A stretch of DNA of 64,000 nt, taken from contig CAVQVS010000001.1 of NCBI GenBank assembly GCA_963717215.1, positions 310,001 to 374,000 of the forward strand, written 5' to 3'. The notes under the pieces are model-generated. The model did not search any database. It saw only the letters and a program-made list of their open reading frames with translations, and was not told the DNA's origin. This DNA is from Roseiarcus sp963717215 (GTDB taxonomy: Bacteria > Pseudomonadota > Alphaproteobacteria > Rhizobiales > Beijerinckiaceae). The first letter of the stretch is position 1. Every line of letters starts with the position of its first letter. Below are positions 29,099 to 36,804 of the stretch, one piece after another. Made by a program: the position numbers and the translations under genes.

Positions 29099-30208
29099 CT
29101 AGGGACCGTCAGCGAGCGCGGCTTTGAGGCGGGGCAGCTTGACGCTCACGCCGTGCGCCTCGGCGAGGTCGATCAGGCCGCCGAAGCGGCGCTGCTTCTT
29201 GGCCTCGTGGTTGGTGAAGATTTCGGACAGGCGGTGATTCAGGAACGGATTGGAGAAGCGTGCGAATACGGTCTTGAGGTAAGTCTGCGCCTCGTCTCCC
29301 ATGCCGATCGCCGCGAACACCGGCGTCACTTCCTCGGCGTAGAGCGCGTCAAGCTTCGCGCGCGTCATTGTGTCCGCCACCGCCTCGCGGACTGTCGGAT
29401 TGGGCGCCCCGCCTTCTTTGGCCCAAAGCTCGGCGAGGTAAGTGTGGCCTAGATTGAGGATGAAGAGCTTCAGGCGCTCATAAGGCTTGAGGTCGGCGGC
29501 GACCACGATGGACGGATGCCGGCACGGCAGTTCGAGGCCCGCCTGGTCCTCGATCGCCCAGAGGGCATAGGGCTCGGCGACCGCGCCCAAAGGCTCGAGC
29601 GGCTCGGAGACGATCCGGTCGACGAGCGAGTTGACCCACAAGCACTCCGCCCCGACCCAGCGGCGCGCTTGCGCCGGCGCCTGCCAGCGGTCCAGCACAT
29701 CGAGCACCACGCCGCGCAGGACCTGGCCGTTGCCGGGCGTGAGCTCGCAGGGAAAGAGCGTGATCGGCTTCGCCCCGGCGCGGTGACGCGCAAGCAGGAG
29801 CTTGGCGAGCTTGGCGGGAAACGATCGTGGCGGGCCGCCGTCCGGCCTGTCGTCGGGATCGGTCTCGTAGCCGCGGTCCGCGGTGTTCGACACGGCGCAG
29901 CGCGCGGCGATGAACAGGCGCTCGAGCTCGTCCCATTGGGTCGCGGCGTCGACTCCGGCGCCGACGCTCGAAACCTCGACCTTTTCGTCGACGACCGCCC
30001 CGTCGCTGAGGCCTTTGACGAGAACCGGATAGGGCTGGCCCGCCGCAAAGGCGGCGATGCGCCGGCGGCTTTCCGGACTTCCGGTGGTTCCCGCAACGGC
30101 GATGCGACCCATCGCTTCGCCCCGAGGCAGCGCCTCGCTGACGAACAGGTCGACATGGGCCTGGAGGAAGCGGCTGGCGCCGAACTGGAGGATGGGGAAC
30201 TCGGTCAC
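29099..30208 (-). CDS. Mannitol dehydrogenase family oxidoreductase (mannonate/tagaturonate reductase-like)
   Basis: A 369-residue polyol/uronate dehydrogenase. The N-terminal NAD-binding start (ILQFGASRFLQAHVDLFVSE), the CELTPGNGQVLRGVVLDVLD stretch and the catalytic-lysine region (PYERLKLFILNLGHTYLAEL) match UxaB/UxuB-like enzymes. These reduce tagaturonate or fructuronate in hexuronate breakdown. The protein is shorter than E. coli UxaB, and the substrate may differ. It begins just after the zinc dehydrogenase gene and ends 1 bp before the methyltransferase gene. The three genes read as one operon. Confidence 0.85.
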   Translation of the reverse strand: MTEFPILQFGASRFLQAHVDLFVSEALPRGEAMGRIAVAGTTGSPESRRRIAAFAAGQPYPVLVKGLSDGAVVDEKVEVSSVGAGVDAATQWDELERLFIAARCAVSNTADRGYETDPDDRPDGGPPRSFPAKLAKLLLARHRAGAKPITLFPCELTPGNGQVLRGVVLDVLDRWQAPAQARRWVGAECLWVNSLVDRIVSEPLEPLGAVAEPYALWAIEDQAGLELPCRHPSIVVAADLKPYERLKLFILNLGHTYLAELWAKEGGAPNPTVREAVADTMTRAKLDALYAEEVTPVFAAIGMGDEAQTYLKTVFARFSNPFLNHRLSEIFTNHEAKKQRRFGGLIDLAEAHGVSVKLPRLKAALADGP

Positions 30209-30212
30209 GAGC

Positions 30213-31223
30213 TTAAATCTCGATCAGCGCCTTGATGACGCCGGTTTCGGGTTTGATCCAGAGGGGGAAGCGGCTCGGCGCCTCCTCGAGCGCGACACGG
30301 TGGGTGACGAGGGCGTCGGCCGGCACGCGACCCGCGCGCATGGCGTCGAAGACCGTGGAGAAGTCCTCTGGCGTCGCGTTGCGGCTGCCCAAGAGCGTCG
30401 TCTCGCGCTTGTGAAACTCGGGATCGGCGAACGAGATCGTGTCGTGCACGACGCTGACCAGGACGTAGGTCCCTCCATGCGCGACATAATTGAGCCCGGC
30501 CATCATTGATTTGGCGTTTCCGGTCGCGTCGATGACGATATCGAAGTAGTCTCCCTGTGTGAGCTCTGACAGCGCTTCCTTGACATTCGCCCCCGCGGCG
30601 ACCGTGTGATGGACGCCAAGCCGCTTGCGGCAAAAGTCGAGGCGGTCCTGGCGGAGGTCCAGCGCCGTCACCCGGCAGTCTTGCAAGCCTGCGAACAGCA
30701 TGCAGCCGATCCCGATCGGCCCCGCCCCGACAACCAGAACGTGGTCGCCATGCACAGGCTTGGCGCGCCGGATGGCGTGGGCGCCGATCGCCAGGAATTC
30801 GACCATGGCCGCCTGATCGATGGTCACGCCGTCGGCGGGCGCGACATTGGCCGCCGGGACGCAGACGTAGTCGGCCATGCCGCCGTCGATGTGCACGCCC
30901 AAGACGCCGATCCGCTGGCAACAATTCGTCTTGCCGCGTCGGCACGCCACACAGACACCGCAGGCGAGATAGGGAATGATGTAAACCTGCTGGCCGATCG
31001 GGATGGTGCATCCAGCGCCCCTGTCGGCCACTTCGCCGGACAATTCGTGCCCGATGACCCGCGGATATTCGAGGAACGGGTGCGAACCTTCAAAAATGTG
31101 AAGATCGGTCCCGCATACGCCGGCGCGGCGGATTCGAACCAAGACCTCGCCGGCTGCCGGCTGGGGTCGCGGCCGGTCCTCAAGAGTGAGGGCTCCCGGC
31201 CGGTTACAGACCAACGATCGCAT
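30213..31223 (-). CDS. Zinc-dependent alcohol dehydrogenase (sugar-acid/polyol type)
   Basis: A 336-residue medium-chain dehydrogenase. The catalytic zinc ligands are Cys37 in GVCGTDLH and the following GHE (VIGHELSGEV); the structural zinc site is CGVCVACRRGKTNCC; the Rossmann motif is VVGAGPIGIGCM. The closest families oxidise L-idonate, L-galactonate, sorbitol or threonine. With the uronate reductase-like gene 4 bp downstream, a sugar-acid substrate is most likely, but not shown. ATG 31223 has GGGGAGA immediately upstream; a more distal opening at 31262 lacks a site. Confidence 0.88.
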   Translation of the reverse strand: MRSLVCNRPGALTLEDRPRPQPAAGEVLVRIRRAGVCGTDLHIFEGSHPFLEYPRVIGHELSGEVADRGAGCTIPIGQQVYIIPYLACGVCVACRRGKTNCCQRIGVLGVHIDGGMADYVCVPAANVAPADGVTIDQAAMVEFLAIGAHAIRRAKPVHGDHVLVVGAGPIGIGCMLFAGLQDCRVTALDLRQDRLDFCRKRLGVHHTVAAGANVKEALSELTQGDYFDIVIDATGNAKSMMAGLNYVAHGGTYVLVSVVHDTISFADPEFHKRETTLLGSRNATPEDFSTVFDAMRAGRVPADALVTHRVALEEAPSRFPLWIKPETGVIKALIEI

Positions 31224-31482
31224 TTTCTCTCCCCGATTGAAGCCCGCTTGTGGCCGGGCCAAGGGCCCTTGTCCATTCCGACGAGAGCGGCGGGTTGATT
31301 TTTCCGGCTATCTCTGCTTGAAGGTGCGCCCATGCGAACGCGGTCCACGACCCTGCACCTTAGACGCCCGGCGCGCTAGACGCGTCGGGACATCGTTTCG
31401 CATCCGCCTTTTTTCACGACAGGCAAGGTCGGCCAGCTGATTTCAGCTCAAGCGCCGCCATAAAGTCTCATCAGGGTTCGTC

Positions 31483-33168
31483 ATGACACAGATGCCTATT
31501 CAAAAGTACCGCGCCTATGCGCCTATCGTCCTGCCTGACCGGCAATGGCCGTCCCGCATCATCGAGACAGCGCCGATCTGGTGCTCGGTCGATCTTCGCG
31601 ACGGCAACCAGGCGCTGATCGAGCCGATGGGCGTCGAGCGCAAGAACCGAATGTTCCGGCTCTTGACCGACATGGGGTTCAAGGAGATCGAGGTCGCCTT
31701 TCCCTCCGCCTCGCAGACCGATTTCGACTTCGTTCGCTCGATCATCGAATCGGGCGCAATTCCTGACGACGTCGCCATCCAGGTGTTGACCCAGTGCCGT
31801 CCGGAACTGATCGAACGCACGTTCGAGGCGGTGAAAGGCGCGAAGAAGGTCATCGTCCATTTCTACAATTCGACCTCGACCCTGCAACGCGAAGTCGTGT
31901 TCAGGACCGATCGCAAGGGCGTGACGGAGATCGCCGTCAACGCCGCGAAGCAGGTGAAGGCGCTCGCCGCCGCAGCTTCGGGCACGGACTTTCAGTTCGA
32001 ATATTCGCCCGAGAGCTTCACCGGCACCGAGCTCGATTTCGCCCTCGAGATCTGCGAGGCGGTCAAGGACGTCATCAAGCCGACCGCTTCGAAGCGGCTC
32101 ATTCTCAACTTGCCGGCGACGGTCGAGATGGCGACGCCGAACACCTACGCCGACCAGTTCGAGTGGTTCGGGCGGCGCATCTCCGACCGTTCGAGCGTGA
32201 TCCTCTCGGTCCATCCGCATAACGATCGCGGCACCGCGGTCGCCGCGGCCGAGTTGGCGCTGATGGCGGGCGCGGACCGAGTCGAGGGCACCTTGTTCGG
32301 CAATGGCGAGCGCACCGGCAATGTCGACATCGTCACCATGGCCTTGAACCTGTTCACGCAAGGGGTCGATCCGGAACTCGACCTCAGCGACGTCAACGGC
32401 ATCCGCGACGTCGCCGAGCATTGCACGCAACTGCTGGTGCATCAGCGCCACCCTTACGTGGGCGAACTTGTCTACACCGCGTTTTCCGGCTCGCATCAGG
32501 ACGCGATCAAGAAGGGGTTCGATGCACAGGAGAAGCGCAACGATCCCGTGTTTCAGGTCCCTTATCTGCCGATCGACCCCAAGGACGTCGGCCGCGACTA
32601 CGAGGCCGTCATCCGCATCAACAGCCAGTCCGGCAAGGGCGGCATGGCCTATATCCTGCGCGCCGACCACGGCCTCGACCTGCCGCGTCCGCTGCAGGTC
32701 GAATTTTCCAAGATCGCGCAGGAGCGGATGGATTCTGACGGCAAGGAACTGACCTCGCCGGAACTCTGGGCTCTGTTCCGCCAGGCCTACCTGCTCGACG
32801 ATCCGCCAATGACGTTGGTCAAGCAGCAGACGGTCCCGACCAGCCCGGACAATCGGGAGCTTGTCGCGACGCTGCGCAAAGCCGACGGCTCGACCACCAC
32901 GATCGAGGGCGAGGGCAACGGGCCGATCGACGCTTTTGTCGATGCGCTCAAGAAGGCGTTCAAGGTCGAGTTCTCGTTCATAGACTATCACGAGCACGCG
33001 GTCGGCCGCGGCGCGAACGCGACGGCGGCGAGCTACGTCGAGATCCAGGATGCCGAAGGCCGGCCGGTGCACGGCGTCGGCATGGACCCCAACATCGTGA
33101 TGGCTTCGCTCAAGGCGACGCTCGGCGCCGTCATGAGGCTGATGCGGCGGGAGGGCAGGGCGCTTTAG
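31483..33168 (+). CDS. leuA: 2-Isopropylmalate synthase
   Basis: A 561-residue LeuA that condenses acetyl-CoA with 2-oxoisovalerate, the first committed step to leucine. The TIM-barrel active site is complete: WCSVDLRDGNQAL, the HxH metal motif in SVHPHNDRG (His244 and His246), and EGTLFGNGERTGNVD. The C-terminal LeuA dimer domain (GRGANATAASYVEIQDAEG) is the leucine feedback site. This is the long LeuA form found in many proteobacteria and fungi, not the shorter form. The 260 bp upstream hold no convincing leader peptide or attenuator. Confidence 0.97.
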   Translation: MTQMPIQKYRAYAPIVLPDRQWPSRIIETAPIWCSVDLRDGNQALIEPMGVERKNRMFRLLTDMGFKEIEVAFPSASQTDFDFVRSIIESGAIPDDVAIQVLTQCRPELIERTFEAVKGAKKVIVHFYNSTSTLQREVVFRTDRKGVTEIAVNAAKQVKALAAAASGTDFQFEYSPESFTGTELDFALEICEAVKDVIKPTASKRLILNLPATVEMATPNTYADQFEWFGRRISDRSSVILSVHPHNDRGTAVAAAELALMAGADRVEGTLFGNGERTGNVDIVTMALNLFTQGVDPELDLSDVNGIRDVAEHCTQLLVHQRHPYVGELVYTAFSGSHQDAIKKGFDAQEKRNDPVFQVPYLPIDPKDVGRDYEAVIRINSQSGKGGMAYILRADHGLDLPRPLQVEFSKIAQERMDSDGKELTSPELWALFRQAYLLDDPPMTLVKQQTVPTSPDNRELVATLRKADGSTTTIEGEGNGPIDAFVDALKKAFKVEFSFIDYHEHAVGRGANATAASYVEIQDAEGRPVHGVGMDPNIVMASLKATLGAVMRLMRREGRAL

Positions 33169-33187
33169 TTTAGGCGCTCAAACCGAG

Positions 33188-33321
33188 CCGTCATCGCGAG
33201 CCATAGGGCGTCGAGAGACGCCCGTCCTTCCGGACGGGCTATGGCGGGCGAAGCGATCCAGGAGACGTAGAGCGCCGACACGCTCTGGATCGCTGCGTCG
33301 CTTCGCTCCTCGCGATGACGG
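33188..33321. repeat. MITE-like repeat with terminal inverted repeats
   Basis: A 134-bp element between leuA and the MFS gene. Its ends are perfect inverted repeats: CCGTCATCGCGAG at 33188-33200 and CTCGCGATGACGG at 33309-33321. Inside are further pairings (CGATCCAG with CTGGATCG; CCCGTCC with GGACGGG). Elements with these ends are scattered in intergenic DNA of many Hyphomicrobiales. It has no coding capacity and can fold into a long hairpin, so it may also end both convergent transcripts. Confidence 0.8.
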
Positions 33322-33327
33322 AAACGT

Positions 33328-34680
33328 TCAAGCCGTCGCGAGCACTTCCTTCGGTCGCCGGCCGATCGTCAGCACGAGCCCGGCCGCAATCACGCAAGCC
33401 ACGCCGGCGACGTAGAGCGCCGGCAGATAGGTCGCGAAGTCGCTGCGCGAGAACCCGGCGCCGAAAGCCGCGGTCGCTGCGCCGAGCTGGTGGGCGGTGA
33501 AAATCCAGCCGAAGGTGAGGTTTGCCCTTTCCGCGCCGAACCGCTCGGCGGTCAGCCGGACGGTCGGCGGCACGGTCGCGACCCAGTCGAGGCCATAGAA
33601 GACCGCGAAAGCGGAAAGGCCGATGACCGTGAAATTGGTGAAGGGCAGCGCGAGCAGCGACAAGCCCCGCAGTCCGTAATACACGAATAGGAGCCAGCGA
33701 TTGTCGTAACGATCCGACAACCAGCCGGACAGGATCGTGCCCACGAAATCGAACGCGCCAATGATGGCGAGCGCGCCGGCCGCCGCGACCGGTGCGATGC
33801 CATAGTCGCCGCAGAGCGAGACCCAGTGGGTCTGGATGAGGCCGTTGGTCGAGAGCCCGCAGACGAAGAAGGTCGCGAACAAAACCCAGAAGGTGCGGCT
33901 CGCGCGGGCTGCGTAGAGGGCGCGCAAGGGCGAGGCCATCATCGCCAAAAGCCCCAATTCCTGCTTCGGCGCCGGCTGGATCACCCGCTCGCCGAACGGG
34001 GCGAGACCGACGTCCGCCGGGCGGTCGCGCAGCACCATCAGCGCGACGAACAAAGCGACGAGCAGCATGGCGACGACAAACACGAGCGCGCTCCGCCAGC
34101 CGTAATCCTGCGTCAGCTTGGCGATGAGCGGCAGGAAGATGAGTTGGCCCGTGGCGCTGCTCGCCGTCAGCATGCCGACCACGAGGCCGCGCCGCTCCAC
34201 AAACCAGCGCGTCGCGATGGTCGCCCCGAGCACGAGAGCGACCATGCCGGTGCCGATTCCGACGATGACCCCCCAGAGCGCGATAAGTTCCCAGACCTGC
34301 GTCATGGCCATCGAGGCGAGAATGCCCGCAACGATCATCGCGACTGCCGTGACGACGACCGGCCGCACGCCGAAGCGATTGATGAAGGCGGCGGCGAAGG
34401 GCGCGATCAGCCCGAACAGCGCGAGCCGGACCGCAAGCGCGACTGAGATCTCGGCAGTGCTCCAGCCGAATTCCTTTTCGAGCGGCTGGATGATGACGCC
34501 CGGCGCGCCCATCGCGCCCGCCGTCGCCAGCATGACGAGGAAAGTCGCTCCCGCGACCACCCAGCCGTAATAGAGATTTCGTTCCGCCATCGCCGCGGCG
34601 AGCCGGTTGGAAAGCGAGAACGCCGCGAACTGTCTTTGCGGCTGGGCGACGACCTGCACAAGCGGCTCTAATATCGTCAT
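33328..34680 (-). CDS. MFS transporter
   Basis: A 450-residue major facilitator superfamily protein with about twelve predicted membrane helices (for example GVIVGIGTGMVALVLGATIA and LALFGLIAPFAAAFINRFGV). It resembles the oxalate/formate antiporter-like and monocarboxylate group (YYGWVVAGATFLVMLATAGA at the start). The substrate is unknown. The marR gene lies 46 bp upstream on the same strand, so the pair is probably an autoregulated operon. The N-terminal 30 residues before MAERNLYYGWV could be an over-extended start. Confidence 0.9.
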   Translation of the reverse strand: MTILEPLVQVVAQPQRQFAAFSLSNRLAAAMAERNLYYGWVVAGATFLVMLATAGAMGAPGVIIQPLEKEFGWSTAEISVALAVRLALFGLIAPFAAAFINRFGVRPVVVTAVAMIVAGILASMAMTQVWELIALWGVIVGIGTGMVALVLGATIATRWFVERRGLVVGMLTASSATGQLIFLPLIAKLTQDYGWRSALVFVVAMLLVALFVALMVLRDRPADVGLAPFGERVIQPAPKQELGLLAMMASPLRALYAARASRTFWVLFATFFVCGLSTNGLIQTHWVSLCGDYGIAPVAAAGALAIIGAFDFVGTILSGWLSDRYDNRWLLFVYYGLRGLSLLALPFTNFTVIGLSAFAVFYGLDWVATVPPTVRLTAERFGAERANLTFGWIFTAHQLGAATAAFGAGFSRSDFATYLPALYVAGVACVIAAGLVLTIGRRPKEVLATA

Positions 34681-34726
34681 CTCAAGCTCCGTGAAGGGTC
34701 GCGACCCGAAACATTTGCTGAAAGAA

Positions 34727-35125
34727 TCAAAGATTGCGCGCGAGGATCTGCAGTTGCGCGGCGCCCGTCGCGCCCAGGGCGGTTTCGATCCGCCGCTGCG
34801 CTTCGTCCCACAAGGGCGCCGCGACTCGCAGCACCCGCTCGCCTTCAGGCGAGAGCCGCACCGCGGCTTCGCGGTGGTCTTCCGCCTCGGCCATGGACAC
34901 GAGCTGAACTTTCTCCAGCGCCTTCACGTTTCGACCGATCGTCGATCGGTCCAATTCGGCGAGGCGCCCAAGCCCCGTCAGCGAAACCGTCCCGGCGCGC
35001 TTGATTTTTCGCAAAAGACTGAATTGCGCGAGCGTGACGCCGGCCGGCTCGAGGATCGCGTCGTAAAGCGCGGTCGTCTTTCGCGCGGCGGTCCGAACCG
35101 CGGCGCAGTAACAGGGGGTGTTCAT
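34727..35125 (-). CDS. MarR-family transcriptional regulator
   Basis: A 132-residue winged-helix protein. It shows the N-terminal helix (NTPCYCAAVRTAARKTTALY), the helix-turn-helix (SLTGLGRLAELDRSTIGRNV) and the wing (AEAEDHREAAVRLSPEG). It is the first gene of a pair with the MFS transporter; a perfect 14-bp palindrome overlaps its start region. The likely role is ligand-responsive repression of itself and the transporter. Confidence 0.92.
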   Translation of the reverse strand: MNTPCYCAAVRTAARKTTALYDAILEPAGVTLAQFSLLRKIKRAGTVSLTGLGRLAELDRSTIGRNVKALEKVQLVSMAEAEDHREAAVRLSPEGERVLRVAAPLWDEAQRRIETALGATGAAQLQILARNL

Positions 35126-35128
35126 TCA

Positions 35129-35142
35129 CGGGTATATACCCG
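35129..35142. promoter_or_regulatory. Palindromic operator upstream of marR-MFS
   Basis: CGGGTATATACCCG is a perfect 14-bp palindrome beginning four bases upstream of the marR start codon. Its size, symmetry and place suit a MarR dimer site that would block initiation of the marR-MFS transcript. Confidence 0.6.
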
Positions 35143-35350
35143 CGTCGTGCGCGTGGCGCAAGCGGCAAGCGGGGTGTTTGCCTGCGGCGCGCCACGGTCC
35201 AACTTTTGCCTTGCAAACTGCTGGCGCACGTCGCGTGCATTGGCACTTAAGGGCAACTCGGGCGCGCGCGAGTGTTGCGGATGGGAAATATGCGTCGCGG
35301 GACAGTATCCGCGGTCTCGCTCTGTTGGCCTGCGGAAGGAGCGTGTTTCG

Positions 35351-35914
35351 ATGAACAAGCTAGAGCCCAAGGATTTCAACGCGCCCGCAATTCTCTTGGG
35401 GGGCCCGGTCGACTACGACATGTACAAGGATTTCCGGAAGCAGCTGGACGCTTCAAACAAGGAAGGCCTCATCGTCACCGAACTCTCGACGCTCGGCGGC
35501 GATCCGGAGGTCGCGCGCATGATGGGCGAGGACATCCGATTTCACAGCGAGAATTCCGCCAAGCGCCGGTTCGTGTTCCTGGGTAAGGCGGCGATCTATT
35601 CCGCCGGAACGACCTTCATGAGTTTCTTTGCGATTGAAAATCGATATCTGACGCGGGGAACGCGTCTGATGATCCATGAGCGAAAGCTGGACAAGCAATT
35701 GCACATCAACGGCCCGCTGACGACGTGCGTGGCGACGGTGACCGCGACCCTTCACGAGATCGAGGCCTCGATCGCGATCCAGAACGAGGGTTTCGAAAAC
35801 CTGATCCGCGGTTCCAAAGTGAATATGGATGAGGTTCTCAGCCGCGCGCCTGGCAACTGGTATATCGAGGCGAACGAGGCGAAATCCTTGGGGCTTGTTG
35901 CGGAAGTTCTCTAG
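35351..35914 (+). CDS. ClpP-like serine peptidase family protein
   Basis: A 187-residue ClpP/crotonase-fold protein. Candidate nucleophile Ser84 (IYSAGTTFM) and His109 (LMIHER) are spaced 25 residues apart, exactly as in ClpP. The region matching the third residue of the triad reads NWYIEANEAKSLGLV, with Asn where ClpP has Asp. It may therefore be a weak or inactive peptidase, or use another acid. There is no signal peptide. It is not next to clpX or clpA. ATG 35351 follows GGAAGGAGCG at about nine bases. These stand-alone ClpP-like proteins have no settled role. Confidence 0.85.
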   Translation: MNKLEPKDFNAPAILLGGPVDYDMYKDFRKQLDASNKEGLIVTELSTLGGDPEVARMMGEDIRFHSENSAKRRFVFLGKAAIYSAGTTFMSFFAIENRYLTRGTRLMIHERKLDKQLHINGPLTTCVATVTATLHEIEASIAIQNEGFENLIRGSKVNMDEVLSRAPGNWYIEANEAKSLGLVAEVL

Positions 35915-35965
35915 CCCCTTCTGCTCTGAGTTACGCGCAGATCGCCCCCGGAAGGCGCCGCCCGA

Positions 35966-36298
35966 TCAGGCTTCCGCACCCGCCAGGCGTGCAGCCAGGG
36001 ACTCGAGCCTCGAACCGAGTTGGTCCAAGGTCGAGGCCAAGGCCTGGACGCGTTGCTCGGCGTCGTCGGACCGCTTGCGCTGGGCCGCCGCCTCGTCCTT
36101 GGCTTCGGTCAGGCTGTCGGCGAGGGTCAAAGCGGCCATGATGACGAGACGCTGGTCGCCGATCTCGCCGAACGTCTTGCGCATTTCGCCAATCTTCTCA
36201 TCGATCAGGCCCGCCAGGGATTCGAGGCGCGCTTCCTCGCCCTCGTTGCAGGCAAGGCGGTATTTGCGCCCGTCGATGGTGACTGAAACCTGTGCCAT
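35966..36298 (-). CDS. zapA: Cell division protein ZapA
   Basis: A 110-residue ZapA, which bundles FtsZ filaments at midcell. It has the N-terminal beta-hairpin and helix (VSVTIDGRKYRLACNEGEEA, then RLESLAGLIDEKI) and a long C-terminal coiled coil. It is preceded on the same strand, 28 bp upstream, by the DUF4164 coiled-coil gene, an arrangement widespread in Hyphomicrobiales. The frame is intact. Confidence 0.94.
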   Translation of the reverse strand: MAQVSVTIDGRKYRLACNEGEEARLESLAGLIDEKIGEMRKTFGEIGDQRLVIMAALTLADSLTEAKDEAAAQRKRSDDAEQRVQALASTLDQLGSRLESLAARLAGAEA

Positions 36299-36326
36299 CG
36301 CACGCCTTTTTTCTGGCGGACTGCCC

Positions 36327-36632
36327 TTAGCCTTCCAAAGCCCCGGCCGACCGGCCGAGAACGCCTTCGATCGCCTGGGTCGCGCGGGCCAGGCGCTTGG
36401 CGGCTTCGGCGTTGGCGGATTCGAGCGCCCGCGACCGGTCGACGGCGGCGTCGAGTTCGACCGCGAGCCGCGAGCGATCGTCCTGCATCAGCGCGAATTC
36501 CTCCTGGGTGCTGGCGCGCGCGTCGTCGTGGCGCATGCGCATGTCCGTCGCCCATTCGAGCGCGTCGACCGCGGCGGCGAGACGTTTAAGCGAGGTCTCA
36601 AGCGAATCCATGGAGGTGTTGATTCCATCCAT
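36327..36632 (-). CDS. DUF4164 coiled-coil protein
   Basis: A 101-residue, almost wholly coiled-coil protein (LETSLKRLAAAVDALE, FALMQDDRSRLAVELDAAVD). It matches the short DUF4164 family found next to zapA in Hyphomicrobiales, where a role with ZapA in division is suspected. It is divergent from tkt. Confidence 0.88.
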   Translation of the reverse strand: MDGINTSMDSLETSLKRLAAAVDALEWATDMRMRHDDARASTQEEFALMQDDRSRLAVELDAAVDRSRALESANAEAAKRLARATQAIEGVLGRSAGALEG

Positions 36633-36804
36633 TGCAGGGTTTTGTTTACGCGATGCTTGAACAGAACGTCAACGCGGGCTCGAGCCGCAATTGACAGGTT
36701 CCTGCGACCGCCCCTAATTGACGCGCCCGTTCCGCTTGGAGTCAAATCACCGCCCGAGCTCGGAACTCCGAATTGCCGGCGCCCAATTCTTGAGGAGACC
36801 CCCG

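Noticed and set aside
31332..31379. Possible leader peptide before leuA
   Set aside because: A 15-codon ORF has only two leucine codons and no following terminator/antiterminator pair could be drawn, so leucine attenuation is unsupported.
31471..33072. A 533-codon open frame antisense to leuA
   Set aside because: The leuA frame is intact with all motifs; the antisense product has shadow composition and no ribosome site.
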